From Kitasatospora cineracea (GTDB lineage Bacteria > Actinomycetota > Actinomycetes > Streptomycetales > Streptomycetaceae): DNA of 64,000 nucleotides. Of this stretch, positions 49,175 through 59,133 are shown one piece after another; positions within the stretch are counted from its first letter, which is position 1; every line of letters starts with the position of its first letter. The position numbers and the translations under genes were made by a program. The stretch is from NCBI RefSeq assembly GCF_003751605.1, contig NZ_RJVJ01000003.1, positions 558,001-622,000 on the forward strand. Reading direction: 5' to 3'. Below the pieces are notes generated by a model, which was not told the DNA's origin, searched no databases, and saw nothing but the letters and a program-made list of their open reading frames with translations.

Positions 49175-49310
49175 GCCGAGCCGGTGGCGGACCCTGGCCC
49201 GGGACGACCCGTGCCCGGGCCCGGGCCCGGGCCCGCACCCCCGGCCCGCGCCCCTGGCCCCCGGCCCGCGTCCCTGGTCCCGGGGGACCAGGGTCCGCCA
49301 CCGGCTCGGC
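49175..49310. repeat. 23-bp perfect inverted repeat with 90-nt spacer in a divergent promoter region
   Basis: The arm 49175-49197 (starting GCCGAGCCGGTGG) is the exact reverse complement of 49288-49310. The spacer is rich in CCCGGG runs. A second hairpin, CCCTGGTCC / GGACCAGGG, overlaps the right arm and cannot form at the same time. It lies between divergent SRPBCC and VOC genes. Confidence 0.7.
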
Positions 49311-49382
49311 CGGGCGGCGGACCCGGGATCGTGGTCGGTGCGACGCCGACCGGCGTCCCGGAGCGCAGCGGAGGAGCCGACG

Positions 49383-49988
49383 ATGGTGGAGTTCAAGATC
49401 GAGGTCGTGGTGGTCCCGGTGTCGGACGTGGACCGGGCCAAGGACTTCTGGACCCGGATCGGGTTCCGCGCGGACGTCGACCACAGCGGCCCCGACGGCT
49501 TCCGGGTGGTGCACCTGACCCCGCCCGGCTCGGCCGCGTCGCTGATCGTCGGCAGCGGCGTCACCGCCGCGGCGCCGGGCTCCGAGCACGGCGTGCACCT
49601 GATCGTGGACGACGTCGTCGCGGCCCGCGCCGAACTCGCCGCCGCCGGGGTCGAGGTCGGCGAGGTCTTCCACGACGCCGGCGGCGTCTTCCACCACGCC
49701 GGCACCGCCGAACGGCTCGCCGGCCCGCACCCGGCCCGGCGGTCGTACGGCTCGTTCGCGTCCTTCGCCGACCCCGACGGCAACACCTTCGTCCTCCAGG
49801 AGGTCACCGAACGCCTCCCCGGCCGGACCGACCGGGCGGTGTACCGCTCCGCCGCCGCCCTCGAAGCGGCCCTGCGCGACACCGCGGCCGCCCACGGCCG
49901 GTACGAGGCCGAACTCGGCCACCCCGACCCGGACTGGCCCGCCTGGTACGCCGCCCACCTGGCCCGCGCGGCCGGCCTCGCCGACTGA
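49383..49988 (+). CDS. VOC-family (glyoxalase/bleomycin-resistance-like) protein
   Basis: A 201-residue protein. VEFKIEVVVVPVSDVDRAKD at the start and FADPDGNTFVLQEVTERL near residue 140 are characteristic of the vicinal-oxygen-chelate fold; the late glutamate in LQEV is a usual metal ligand. About 50 extra residues at the C-terminus (from RAVYRSAAAL) are helical. It may be a dioxygenase-like or binding protein; substrate unknown. The ATG at 49383 follows GGAGGAG. Confidence 0.85.
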   Translation: MVEFKIEVVVVPVSDVDRAKDFWTRIGFRADVDHSGPDGFRVVHLTPPGSAASLIVGSGVTAAAPGSEHGVHLIVDDVVAARAELAAAGVEVGEVFHDAGGVFHHAGTAERLAGPHPARRSYGSFASFADPDGNTFVLQEVTERLPGRTDRAVYRSAAALEAALRDTAAAHGRYEAELGHPDPDWPAWYAAHLARAAGLAD

Positions 49989-50053
49989 CCCCCCGTCACC
50001 TCCCCTCCCGCCAACCGCCACGGGGCGCCACGCGCCCCCGGAAAGGACCGGAC

Positions 50054-51118
50054 ATGATCAGCAGGCGCACCTTCACCACCGCGGTCGGCCTCGGCCTCGG
50101 CACCCTCCCGGCCCTCGCCCCGCCGGCGGCCGCCCGCACCGCCGCCACCCCGGCCACCCTGTCCGTCCAGGCGGCCCCGGACACCGCCCCCGGCACCCGC
50201 ACCGGGTTCACCGACCTGCGGCAGGTCCGGGCCGGCGTGCTCGACATCGGCTACGCGGAGACCGGCCCGGCGCACGGGCCGACGGTGATCTGCCTGCACG
50301 GCTGGCCGTACGACATCCACAGCTTCGCCGACGTGGCACCGCTGCTCGCGGACGCCGGCCACCGGGTGATCGTGCCGTACCTGCGCGGCCACGGCAGCAC
50401 CGCCTTCCTCTCCCCGACCACGCCCCGCAACGCCCAGCAGTCCGCGGTCGCGCTCGACGTCATCGCCCTGATGGACGCCCTGGGAATCCACCGGGCCACG
50501 CTGGCCGGCTTCGACTGGGGCTCACGGACCGCCACCGTCGTCGCGGCGCTCCGGCCGGAACGGGTCAGGGCCCTGGTGCCGGTGAGCGGCTACCTGGTCA
50601 CCAACGTCCCCTCCCAGCGCGACCCGCTGCCCCCGAAGGCCGAACGCACCTGGTGGTACCAGTACTACTTCGCCACCGACCGCGGCCGGACCGCCATGGA
50701 GACCCGGCAGAACCGGCACGACCTGGCCCGGCTGGTCTGGGAGGAGGCGTCCCCCACCTGGGACTTCGACGACGCCACCTTCGAACGCACCGCCGCCGCC
50801 TTCGAGAACCCCGACTACGCCGCCATCGTGGTCCACAACTACCGCTGGCGGCTGGGCCTGGCCGACGGCGAACGCCGCTACGACCGCTACGAGCAACTCC
50901 TCGCCGCCCGCCCGCCGGTCACCGTGCCGACCATCACCCTCGACCCGGCCCTCGACCCGTTCCTGCCCGCCACCGACGGCGCCGCCTACCGGAAGTTCTT
51001 CACCGGCCCCTACGAGCACCGCGTCCTCACCGGCACCGGCCACAACGCCCCGCAGGAGGCCCCGGCCGCCTTCGCCCGGGCCGTGCTGGACGCCGAACGC
51101 CTGGCGGCGGGACAGTGA
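50054..51118 (+). CDS. Exported epoxide-hydrolase-like alpha/beta hydrolase
   Basis: A 354-residue protein beginning with a twin-arginine signal (SRRTFTTAVGLGLG) and an Ala/Pro-rich leader of about 50 residues. The hydrolase core has LHGWPYD for the oxyanion hole, the nucleophile Asp154 in AGFDWGSRTA, and a late histidine in GTGHNAPQEAP. An aspartate nucleophile with HGWP is the pattern of epoxide hydrolases and haloalkane dehalogenases rather than esterases. It probably acts outside the cell after Tat export. AAAGGACCGG precedes the ATG. Substrate unknown. Confidence 0.85.
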   Translation: MISRRTFTTAVGLGLGTLPALAPPAAARTAATPATLSVQAAPDTAPGTRTGFTDLRQVRAGVLDIGYAETGPAHGPTVICLHGWPYDIHSFADVAPLLADAGHRVIVPYLRGHGSTAFLSPTTPRNAQQSAVALDVIALMDALGIHRATLAGFDWGSRTATVVAALRPERVRALVPVSGYLVTNVPSQRDPLPPKAERTWWYQYYFATDRGRTAMETRQNRHDLARLVWEEASPTWDFDDATFERTAAAFENPDYAAIVVHNYRWRLGLADGERRYDRYEQLLAARPPVTVPTITLDPALDPFLPATDGAAYRKFFTGPYEHRVLTGTGHNAPQEAPAAFARAVLDAERLAAGQ

Positions 51119-51384
51119 GCGGCGGGACGGGGAACGGCGGGACGGGGAACGGGGGGATGCGGGGCACCAGGACGGTGAACGTCGGGACGGGGAGCGGCCC
51201 GGACGCCGACGCGCAGGCCGCCGCCGCCCGGCGCGTCCGGTTCGGCGCCCTCCCCGAACGGCCCGCCCCCGCCGACCTGGTCGGGGAGCGCCCGGTCCCG
51301 CCACCCCATCGGACCGCCCCCGCCGACGACCCCGACAGCAGGGCGGCCCGCTTCTCCTGCCTGGCCGCGGACCTCGGCCTCTGA
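51115..51384 (+). CDS. Possible small protein coupled to the hydrolase
   Basis: A frame of 89 codons starts with a GTG that overlaps the hydrolase stop (GTGA). A better start may be the ATG at 51157, which gives 75 residues. The first part is made of two exact 15-bp tandem copies (51121-51150). The later part (ARRVRFGALPERPAPADLVG) reads like a real, proline-rich protein. No family recognised. It could be non-coding. Confidence 0.35.
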   Translation: MSGGTGNGGTGNGGMRGTRTVNVGTGSGPDADAQAAAARRVRFGALPERPAPADLVGERPVPPPHRTAPADDPDSRAARFSCLAADLGL

Positions 51385-51396
51385 GCCCGCCGCCCG

Positions 51397-54165
51397 TCAC
51401 CCGCCGGAGAGGGCGCCGCCGAGCTCGCGGCGGGAGGCGACGCCCAGCTTGGTGAACACCTTGCGCAGGTGCCACTCCACGGTGCGCGGGCTGAGGAACA
51501 GCTGCGCACCGATCTCCGCGTTCGGCTGCCCGTCGGCCGCGAGCCGGGCGATCCGGGCCTCCTGCGGCGTCAGCACGGACTCGCCCGCCTCCGGCCGGCG
51601 CACCGTCTCGCCGGTGGCCAGCAGCTCCCGCCGAGCCCGCTCCGCGAACGCCGCCATCCCCGTCGCCACGGCCGCCCCGTGCGCGGCGCGCAACTCCTCG
51701 CGCGCCCGGGCCCGCCGGTTCTGCCGGCGCAACCACTCGCCGAACAGCAGCCGGGCCCGGGCCTCGAACCCGCCCAACCCGCCCCGGGCGAACCGGTCGA
51801 CCGCCTCGCGGTAACGCTCCTCGGCCCGCTCCGGCTCCCCGGCCAGCGCCTCCGCCAGCGCCCCCGCCCCCAGCGCCCAGGGCGTGCCCGCCCGGGCCCA
51901 ACCGGCCAGCTCCTCCCGCGCCCCCGCCGCCGACTCCGGCCGCCCCGCCCGGACCGCCGCCTCGACCAACTCGCCGCACGTCCAGTGGTACACGCCGAGA
52001 TCCCGGTACGCGGCCCCCTCCACCGCCGCCTCCAACGCCGCCGCGTAGGCACCCTGCCCGTTGTGCAGCACCGCCCGCGCCAGCGCCGCCACCGCCACGA
52101 GCCGCCCCGGCCCGCCCGGCCCGCGCTCCCCGGCCGACGCCGCCGCCGAGAACCGCTCGGCCGCCGCCAGGACCGGCCGCTCCCGCCCCTGGTACGCGTC
52201 GAGCAGCACGGACACCGCCGCCCGGTCCGCGTCACCGGCCCCGTCCGCCCCGCCCCCGACGGCCGCCGCACCGGCCAGCAGCGCCCGCCCCTCGGCGAAA
52301 CGCCCCGCGAAGCCCAGCGCGGCCGCCCGGTGCGGCAGCGCCGCCGCCAGGGTCGACAGCGCGCCCGTCGCCCGGGCCGAGCGCACCGCCCGGTCGGTGA
52401 CGTCCAACCAGGCCCCGAGGTCGCCCAGTTCGGCGGCGGCGTCCACCACCGCCCCCAGCAGCGCCGGGTCCTCGACCTCCGGGCGGGCGGCCAGCGCCCG
52501 CGCCAGCAGCGGCTGCGCGGCGGCCGGCCCGTCCGTGCTCCACCCGGCCAGCGCCCGCAGCAGCACCCCGGCCGGCTCGTCGCCGGACGGCAGCGCGTCG
52601 GCGGCCGCGGCGACCAGCCGCAGCGCCCCCGGGTCGGACCGGCCGGCCCGGACCGCGGTGCCGAACGCGGTCAGGCAGGTCTCCCGGGCGGCGGCCGGGT
52701 CCAGCCCGTCGAGCCGCCGCACCGCGTCCAGCAGCGGCCGCACCGCCGCCGACCCCCTGCCGGTCAGCGCCGCGGCCCGGGCCCGCAGCCGGTGGACGTG
52801 CGCCTGCTGCAGCAGGTCCAGCGGCCCCAGCTCGGCGGCGGCCAGCAGATCGGGCACCCGGGCCGTCGACCCGGCCGACAGGTGGGCCGCCGCGGCCGCC
52901 AGCGCCCGCCGGGCCTGCCCCTTCGGCTCGGGGCTGAGCGCGGCGGCCCGCTCCAGGAAACCGGCCGCGGCCGCCCGGCCGCCGCGGGCCAGCGCCCGGT
53001 CGGCGGAGTCCTCCAGCGCGACGGCGACCCGCTCGTCCGGCCCGGCCGCGGCGTGCGCCAGGTGCCAGGCCAGCCGGTCGGGGTCGCGCCCGCCGTCGGT
53101 GGCCCCGGCCAGCGCGCGGTGGGCGGCCCGCAGGGCGTCCGGAGCCGCGGCCCGCCACACCGCCGAGCGCACCAGCGGGTGCCGGAACCGCACCGGGGCG
53201 CCCAGCACGATCAGCCCGGCCGCCTCGGCCGGCGCCGCCGCCTCCGGACCGACGCCCAGCAGCCGCAGCGCGTGCCACAGCAGCGGCCCGTCGCCGACCG
53301 GTTCGAGCGCCGCGACCAGCAGCAGCGCCCGGCTGTCGGCCGGCAGCGCCTCGACCCGGCGGCGGAACCCCTCCTCCACCCGGGCGGGCGGCGGACCGGA
53401 CCCCGGCCCGCCGAGCCCGAACGCCAGCTCCGCGGGCGACAGGCCCCGGGGCAACTCCAGCAGCGCCAGCGGGTTCCCGCCCGCCTCGCCGACGATCCGG
53501 TCCCGCACCCGGGCGTCCACCGGCCCCGGCAGCGCCCGCTCCAGCAGCGCCCTCGCCTCGGCGTCGCCCAGCCCGGGCAGCGGCAGCTCCGGCAGCCCGG
53601 CGAAACCCCCGTCGCCCGCCCCGTCCACCGTCCGCTCGGCGAACACCAGCAGCACCGACTCGCGGTCCAACCGGCGGCCGACGAACGCCAGGATCCGCTG
53701 CGACATCAGGTCCAACCACTGGGCGTCGTCCACCAGGCACACCAGCGGCCCCGCGGCGGCCGCCTCGGCGAACAGGCCGAGCACCGCCATCCCGACCAGC
53801 AGCATCTCGGGCGCCGCCCCCGCGCTCAGGCCGAACGCCACCCGCAGCGCCTCCCGCTGCACCGGCGGCAGCCCGCCCAGCCCGCCCAGCCCGCCCGGCC
53901 CATCAGGACCGTCAGGCCCGTCCAACAGCGGCGCGCACAGGCGTTGCAGCGCCGAGTACGCGAACTCGGACTCGGCCTCCACCCCGGCCGCCCGCACCAC
54001 CCGGAGCCGACCCGCCCGGCCCGCCAGCTCGTCCAGCAGCGCCGACTTGCCGGCCCCGGCCTCGCCCCGCAGCACCAGCACCCCACTGCGCCCGTCCCGG
54101 ACGTCCCGCAGCAGGCCGTCCAGCACCGCCGACTCCCGTTCCCGCCCGAGCAGTTGCACCACCAC
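51397..54165 (-). CDS. LuxR-family ATP-binding regulator (LAL type)
   Basis: A 922-residue large regulator. Walker A is GEAGAGKS (residues 34-41), Walker B is LVCLVDDAQWLD, the middle is a long Ala/Leu-rich helical repeat region, and the last 60 residues are a LuxR HTH (LTPQEARIARLAADGQPNAE, then LSPRTVEWHLRKVFTKLGV). The GTG at 54165 is chosen because GGAGGTCGG lies 8 nt upstream. Such LAL proteins act as activators of antibiotic or carbon-metabolism genes. No adjacent target is obvious; the FUSC gene is divergent from it. Confidence 0.9.
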   Translation of the reverse strand: MVVQLLGRERESAVLDGLLRDVRDGRSGVLVLRGEAGAGKSALLDELAGRAGRLRVVRAAGVEAESEFAYSALQRLCAPLLDGPDGPDGPGGLGGLGGLPPVQREALRVAFGLSAGAAPEMLLVGMAVLGLFAEAAAAGPLVCLVDDAQWLDLMSQRILAFVGRRLDRESVLLVFAERTVDGAGDGGFAGLPELPLPGLGDAEARALLERALPGPVDARVRDRIVGEAGGNPLALLELPRGLSPAELAFGLGGPGSGPPPARVEEGFRRRVEALPADSRALLLVAALEPVGDGPLLWHALRLLGVGPEAAAPAEAAGLIVLGAPVRFRHPLVRSAVWRAAAPDALRAAHRALAGATDGGRDPDRLAWHLAHAAAGPDERVAVALEDSADRALARGGRAAAAGFLERAAALSPEPKGQARRALAAAAAHLSAGSTARVPDLLAAAELGPLDLLQQAHVHRLRARAAALTGRGSAAVRPLLDAVRRLDGLDPAAARETCLTAFGTAVRAGRSDPGALRLVAAAADALPSGDEPAGVLLRALAGWSTDGPAAAQPLLARALAARPEVEDPALLGAVVDAAAELGDLGAWLDVTDRAVRSARATGALSTLAAALPHRAAALGFAGRFAEGRALLAGAAAVGGGADGAGDADRAAVSVLLDAYQGRERPVLAAAERFSAAASAGERGPGGPGRLVAVAALARAVLHNGQGAYAAALEAAVEGAAYRDLGVYHWTCGELVEAAVRAGRPESAAGAREELAGWARAGTPWALGAGALAEALAGEPERAEERYREAVDRFARGGLGGFEARARLLFGEWLRRQNRRARAREELRAAHGAAVATGMAAFAERARRELLATGETVRRPEAGESVLTPQEARIARLAADGQPNAEIGAQLFLSPRTVEWHLRKVFTKLGVASRRELGGALSGG

Positions 54166-54278
54166 GCGGTCCGACCTCCACCCTTCCGGTCCGTCCCCCT
54201 CCCGGAGGAGCCGCCCCCATCCTACGAACGGCCCCCGCCGCCGTCCGCCGCCGCAGCGGCCGCGCACCGGCCCCTACC

Positions 54279-54320
54279 TGCGCGGATCACCTGATATACA
54301 GCGGGATGTGCGCGGATCAC
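54279..54320. repeat. 12-bp direct repeat between LAL and FUSC genes
   Basis: TGCGCGGATCAC occurs at 54279-54290 and again at 54309-54320, 30 bp apart, with TGATATACA between. The spacing of three helical turns could suit a regulator binding one face of the DNA. Confidence 0.35.
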
Positions 54321-56383
54321 GTCCTTCGTCGGTGGTGGGTGCGGCGAGGGTCCTGTCGCCGCGGGGCGCTCTGGCGTTGAGCGGCGCGGACGGCGCGCTG
54401 CTGTTCGCGGTGCGGGCCGCGCTGGCGATGGCGCTGCCCGCGGTGCCGCTGGTGCTGGCCGGCCACCCCCGGCTGTCGGTGTACGCGATGCTCGGCTCGT
54501 TCACCACGACGTTCGGGCGCGGCCTGCCCTACCGGCGCCGGGCTCGGGTGCTGGCCCTGGTGGCGCTGGCGATGACGGCCGCGGTCGGCGCCGGGTCGCT
54601 GCTCGCCGCCCGGGTGGGGCCGGACGGCGGCCGGGGCGGCGCGGCCGCCGTGGTGGCCGCCACGGCCCTGGTCGCCGGGGCGGCCAAGTTCGGCTGCGAC
54701 GCCGCCCGGCTCAGCGGGCTGGGCGCCGTCCTGCTGCTGTTCTCCTTCGCGGTCGCGGCGAACGGGGCCCCCACCGGCCCGGAGGCCGCGGCGCAGACCG
54801 CAGCCGCCGCGCTCGGCGCCGCCGTGGCGTGGGCACTGTCGGTGTCCGGCCGGCTCTGGCACCCCGACCGGCCGCAGCGCCTGGCCGCCGCGGCCGCCCT
54901 CCGCGCGGTCGCCGACCTGCTGGAACGCGCCCCCGGCCCGGCCCGCTCCCGGGCCCGGCACCGGGCCACCGGCGCCGTACTACGGGCCTACGGCACGCTG
55001 GAGACCCACCCACCGACCAGGTCCGACCAAGGCGGGCGCGGCGGCCCCTGCCTACAACTGACCGACCTGTGCTGGTCACTGCTGGTCCGCTCGGCGGGCA
55101 ACCACCCCGAGAACCCGGCAGCCCCGGCGCATCCGGCAACCCCGCCAGTTCTGGCGAATCCGGCAGACCGCGCAGCCCCGGTCGGCCCAGCCGACCATGC
55201 AGCCCCGGCCGCTTCGGCGGATCCGGACGACCCATCAGCTCCGGCCGACCCGGCCGCCCGCGCGACCACGACGGATTCGGCAGCCCAGGCGCATCCGGCA
55301 ACCCCGGCAACCTCGCCACCTCCAGGGGCCCCGGCGAATTCGGGTCACCCCGCAGTCCCGGCCGGCTCGGCCGGCCGGGCGGCTCCGGTGGGTTCGGCAA
55401 CCCCGGCGGTCTCGGCCGACCTCCCGGTGCGGCTGCGCGCCCAGGCCCGCCTGCTGGCCGACGGGAGCCTCCGTTCCACGGTGCTGCTGGCCGATCTGGC
55501 GGCGCCGGCCGGCAGGCCCCCGGACGGGTCCGGCCGGGACGGGGGCGGATCCCCGTCGCGGCCCGGGCCTGTCGGCCGCCGCACGGCCGAACTGCTGGCG
55601 GGCCCCGGCAGTCGGCGGCACCGGGCGGCGGTCCATGCCGTGCCCGCGCTGCGGATGGCGCTCGGCACCGGCGTCGCGGGCGGGCTGGCCCTGCTGCTGG
55701 GCCTCGGGCACGGCTACTGGGCGGCCCTGACGGCCGCGGCCGTCCTGCACTCGGTCAGCCTCCGCACCACCACTCACCGGGCGGTGCAGCGCACCCTGGG
55801 CACCCTCGCCGGGCTGGCGGTCGCGGTCGCCGTGCTGGCCGCCGGGCCCGGACCCGGGCTGCTGGTGGCGGTGATCGTGCTGCTGGAGTTCCTGCTGGAG
55901 TACGCCGTGGTGCGCAACTACGCGCTGGGCGTCCTGTTCGTCACGCCGCTGGCCCTGCTGATGAGCGACCTGGCGTCGCCCGCCTCGGCCGAGGACCTGG
56001 TGCTGGACCGGGCGCTGGGCAGCGTGCTCGGCATCGCCGTCGGCCTGCTGTGCGCGCTCCTGGTGGTGCACGACCGGGCCGCCGTCCGGGTCGAGCGGGC
56101 GCTCGCGGCCTGCACCGCGGCGGCCGGCCGGGCCGAACGCGCCCTGGCCGCCGACCGGTTCGGGCCGGCCCCGGACGACGGCGCCGAGGCCCGGCCCGAC
56201 GTCCGGACCGAACTGGCGCAGGCCGTGGTCGAGTTGCGGGAGGCGGACGACGCGGCGGCCGGCGAGCTGTGGGAGACCGGCGTCGACCCGGCGGAGCTGG
56301 CCGCCGCGGAGGAGCGCGCCTACCTGCTGCTGGGTCGGCTGCACGGCAGCGGGCACCGCCCCGGCAGGCCGGACCGGCCCTGA
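54308..56383 (+). CDS. FUSC-family membrane protein (aromatic acid exporter-like)
   Basis: About 691 residues. Two hydrophobic blocks, residues about 30-180 and 450-600, each with several membrane spans, are joined by a long soluble part, as in FUSC/AaeB-like exporters. The second block contains GLGHGYWAALTAAAVLHS, the usual conserved stretch. The cytoplasmic part includes an Ala/Pro/Asp/Ser-rich insertion of about 110 residues (nt 55100-55430). The start is uncertain: GTG at 54308, 54332 or 54335; none has a good Shine-Dalgarno sequence. Cargo unknown. Confidence 0.75.
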   Translation: MRGSRPSSVVGAARVLSPRGALALSGADGALLFAVRAALAMALPAVPLVLAGHPRLSVYAMLGSFTTTFGRGLPYRRRARVLALVALAMTAAVGAGSLLAARVGPDGGRGGAAAVVAATALVAGAAKFGCDAARLSGLGAVLLLFSFAVAANGAPTGPEAAAQTAAAALGAAVAWALSVSGRLWHPDRPQRLAAAAALRAVADLLERAPGPARSRARHRATGAVLRAYGTLETHPPTRSDQGGRGGPCLQLTDLCWSLLVRSAGNHPENPAAPAHPATPPVLANPADRAAPVGPADHAAPAASADPDDPSAPADPAARATTTDSAAQAHPATPATSPPPGAPANSGHPAVPAGSAGRAAPVGSATPAVSADLPVRLRAQARLLADGSLRSTVLLADLAAPAGRPPDGSGRDGGGSPSRPGPVGRRTAELLAGPGSRRHRAAVHAVPALRMALGTGVAGGLALLLGLGHGYWAALTAAAVLHSVSLRTTTHRAVQRTLGTLAGLAVAVAVLAAGPGPGLLVAVIVLLEFLLEYAVVRNYALGVLFVTPLALLMSDLASPASAEDLVLDRALGSVLGIAVGLLCALLVVHDRAAVRVERALAACTAAAGRAERALAADRFGPAPDDGAEARPDVRTELAQAVVELREADDAAAGELWETGVDPAELAAAEERAYLLLGRLHGSGHRPGRPDRP

Positions 56384-56423
56384 GCGGAGCGGCCCTGAGC
56401 GGAGCGGTGCCCGCGGCCCCCGG

Positions 56424-58784
<2,361 letters not shown>

Positions 58785-59133
58785 GGTAGTCGCCTTCCGG
58801 AGTCGGGGAGCGGCCGCCACGGCTGTGGCATCCGGTCGTCAGGGTGCTCGCTGTCGGGCCCCGTCTTCAAGGAAGCCAGGCCGACGGGGATCGTGCCCGT
58901 CGGAACACCCCGGCGCACCCGGCGCCCCGCCGACGGGGCGCACCCCCGCCCCGGTGACGCCCCGTCGGGGAGCAGGGACGCCGCCCCCGGGTGCGCAATT
59001 CTTGCTGGCTGTGCGCAAAACTGCTTGAAACAGTGCCTGATCGAGCACTTGACGGCAGGATGAGGCGCTGGTGCGATGTGTACCGGTCAAATCGACCGTC
59101 CGGAATCCGCAGCCCTCCGAGGAGGAACCCCGC
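58785..59133. other. Divergent intergenic region, FdhF / GH31
   Basis: About 350 bp. CCGACGGGGCG (58930-58940) and CGCCCCGTCGG (58958-58968) are perfect 11-bp inverted arms. TGCGCAA occurs twice near 58992 and 59011. AGTGC and GCACT form a small inverted repeat near 59033-59055. TTGACG near 59055 could be a -35 box for GH31, but the matching -10 is poor. No gene is seen. Confidence 0.4.
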
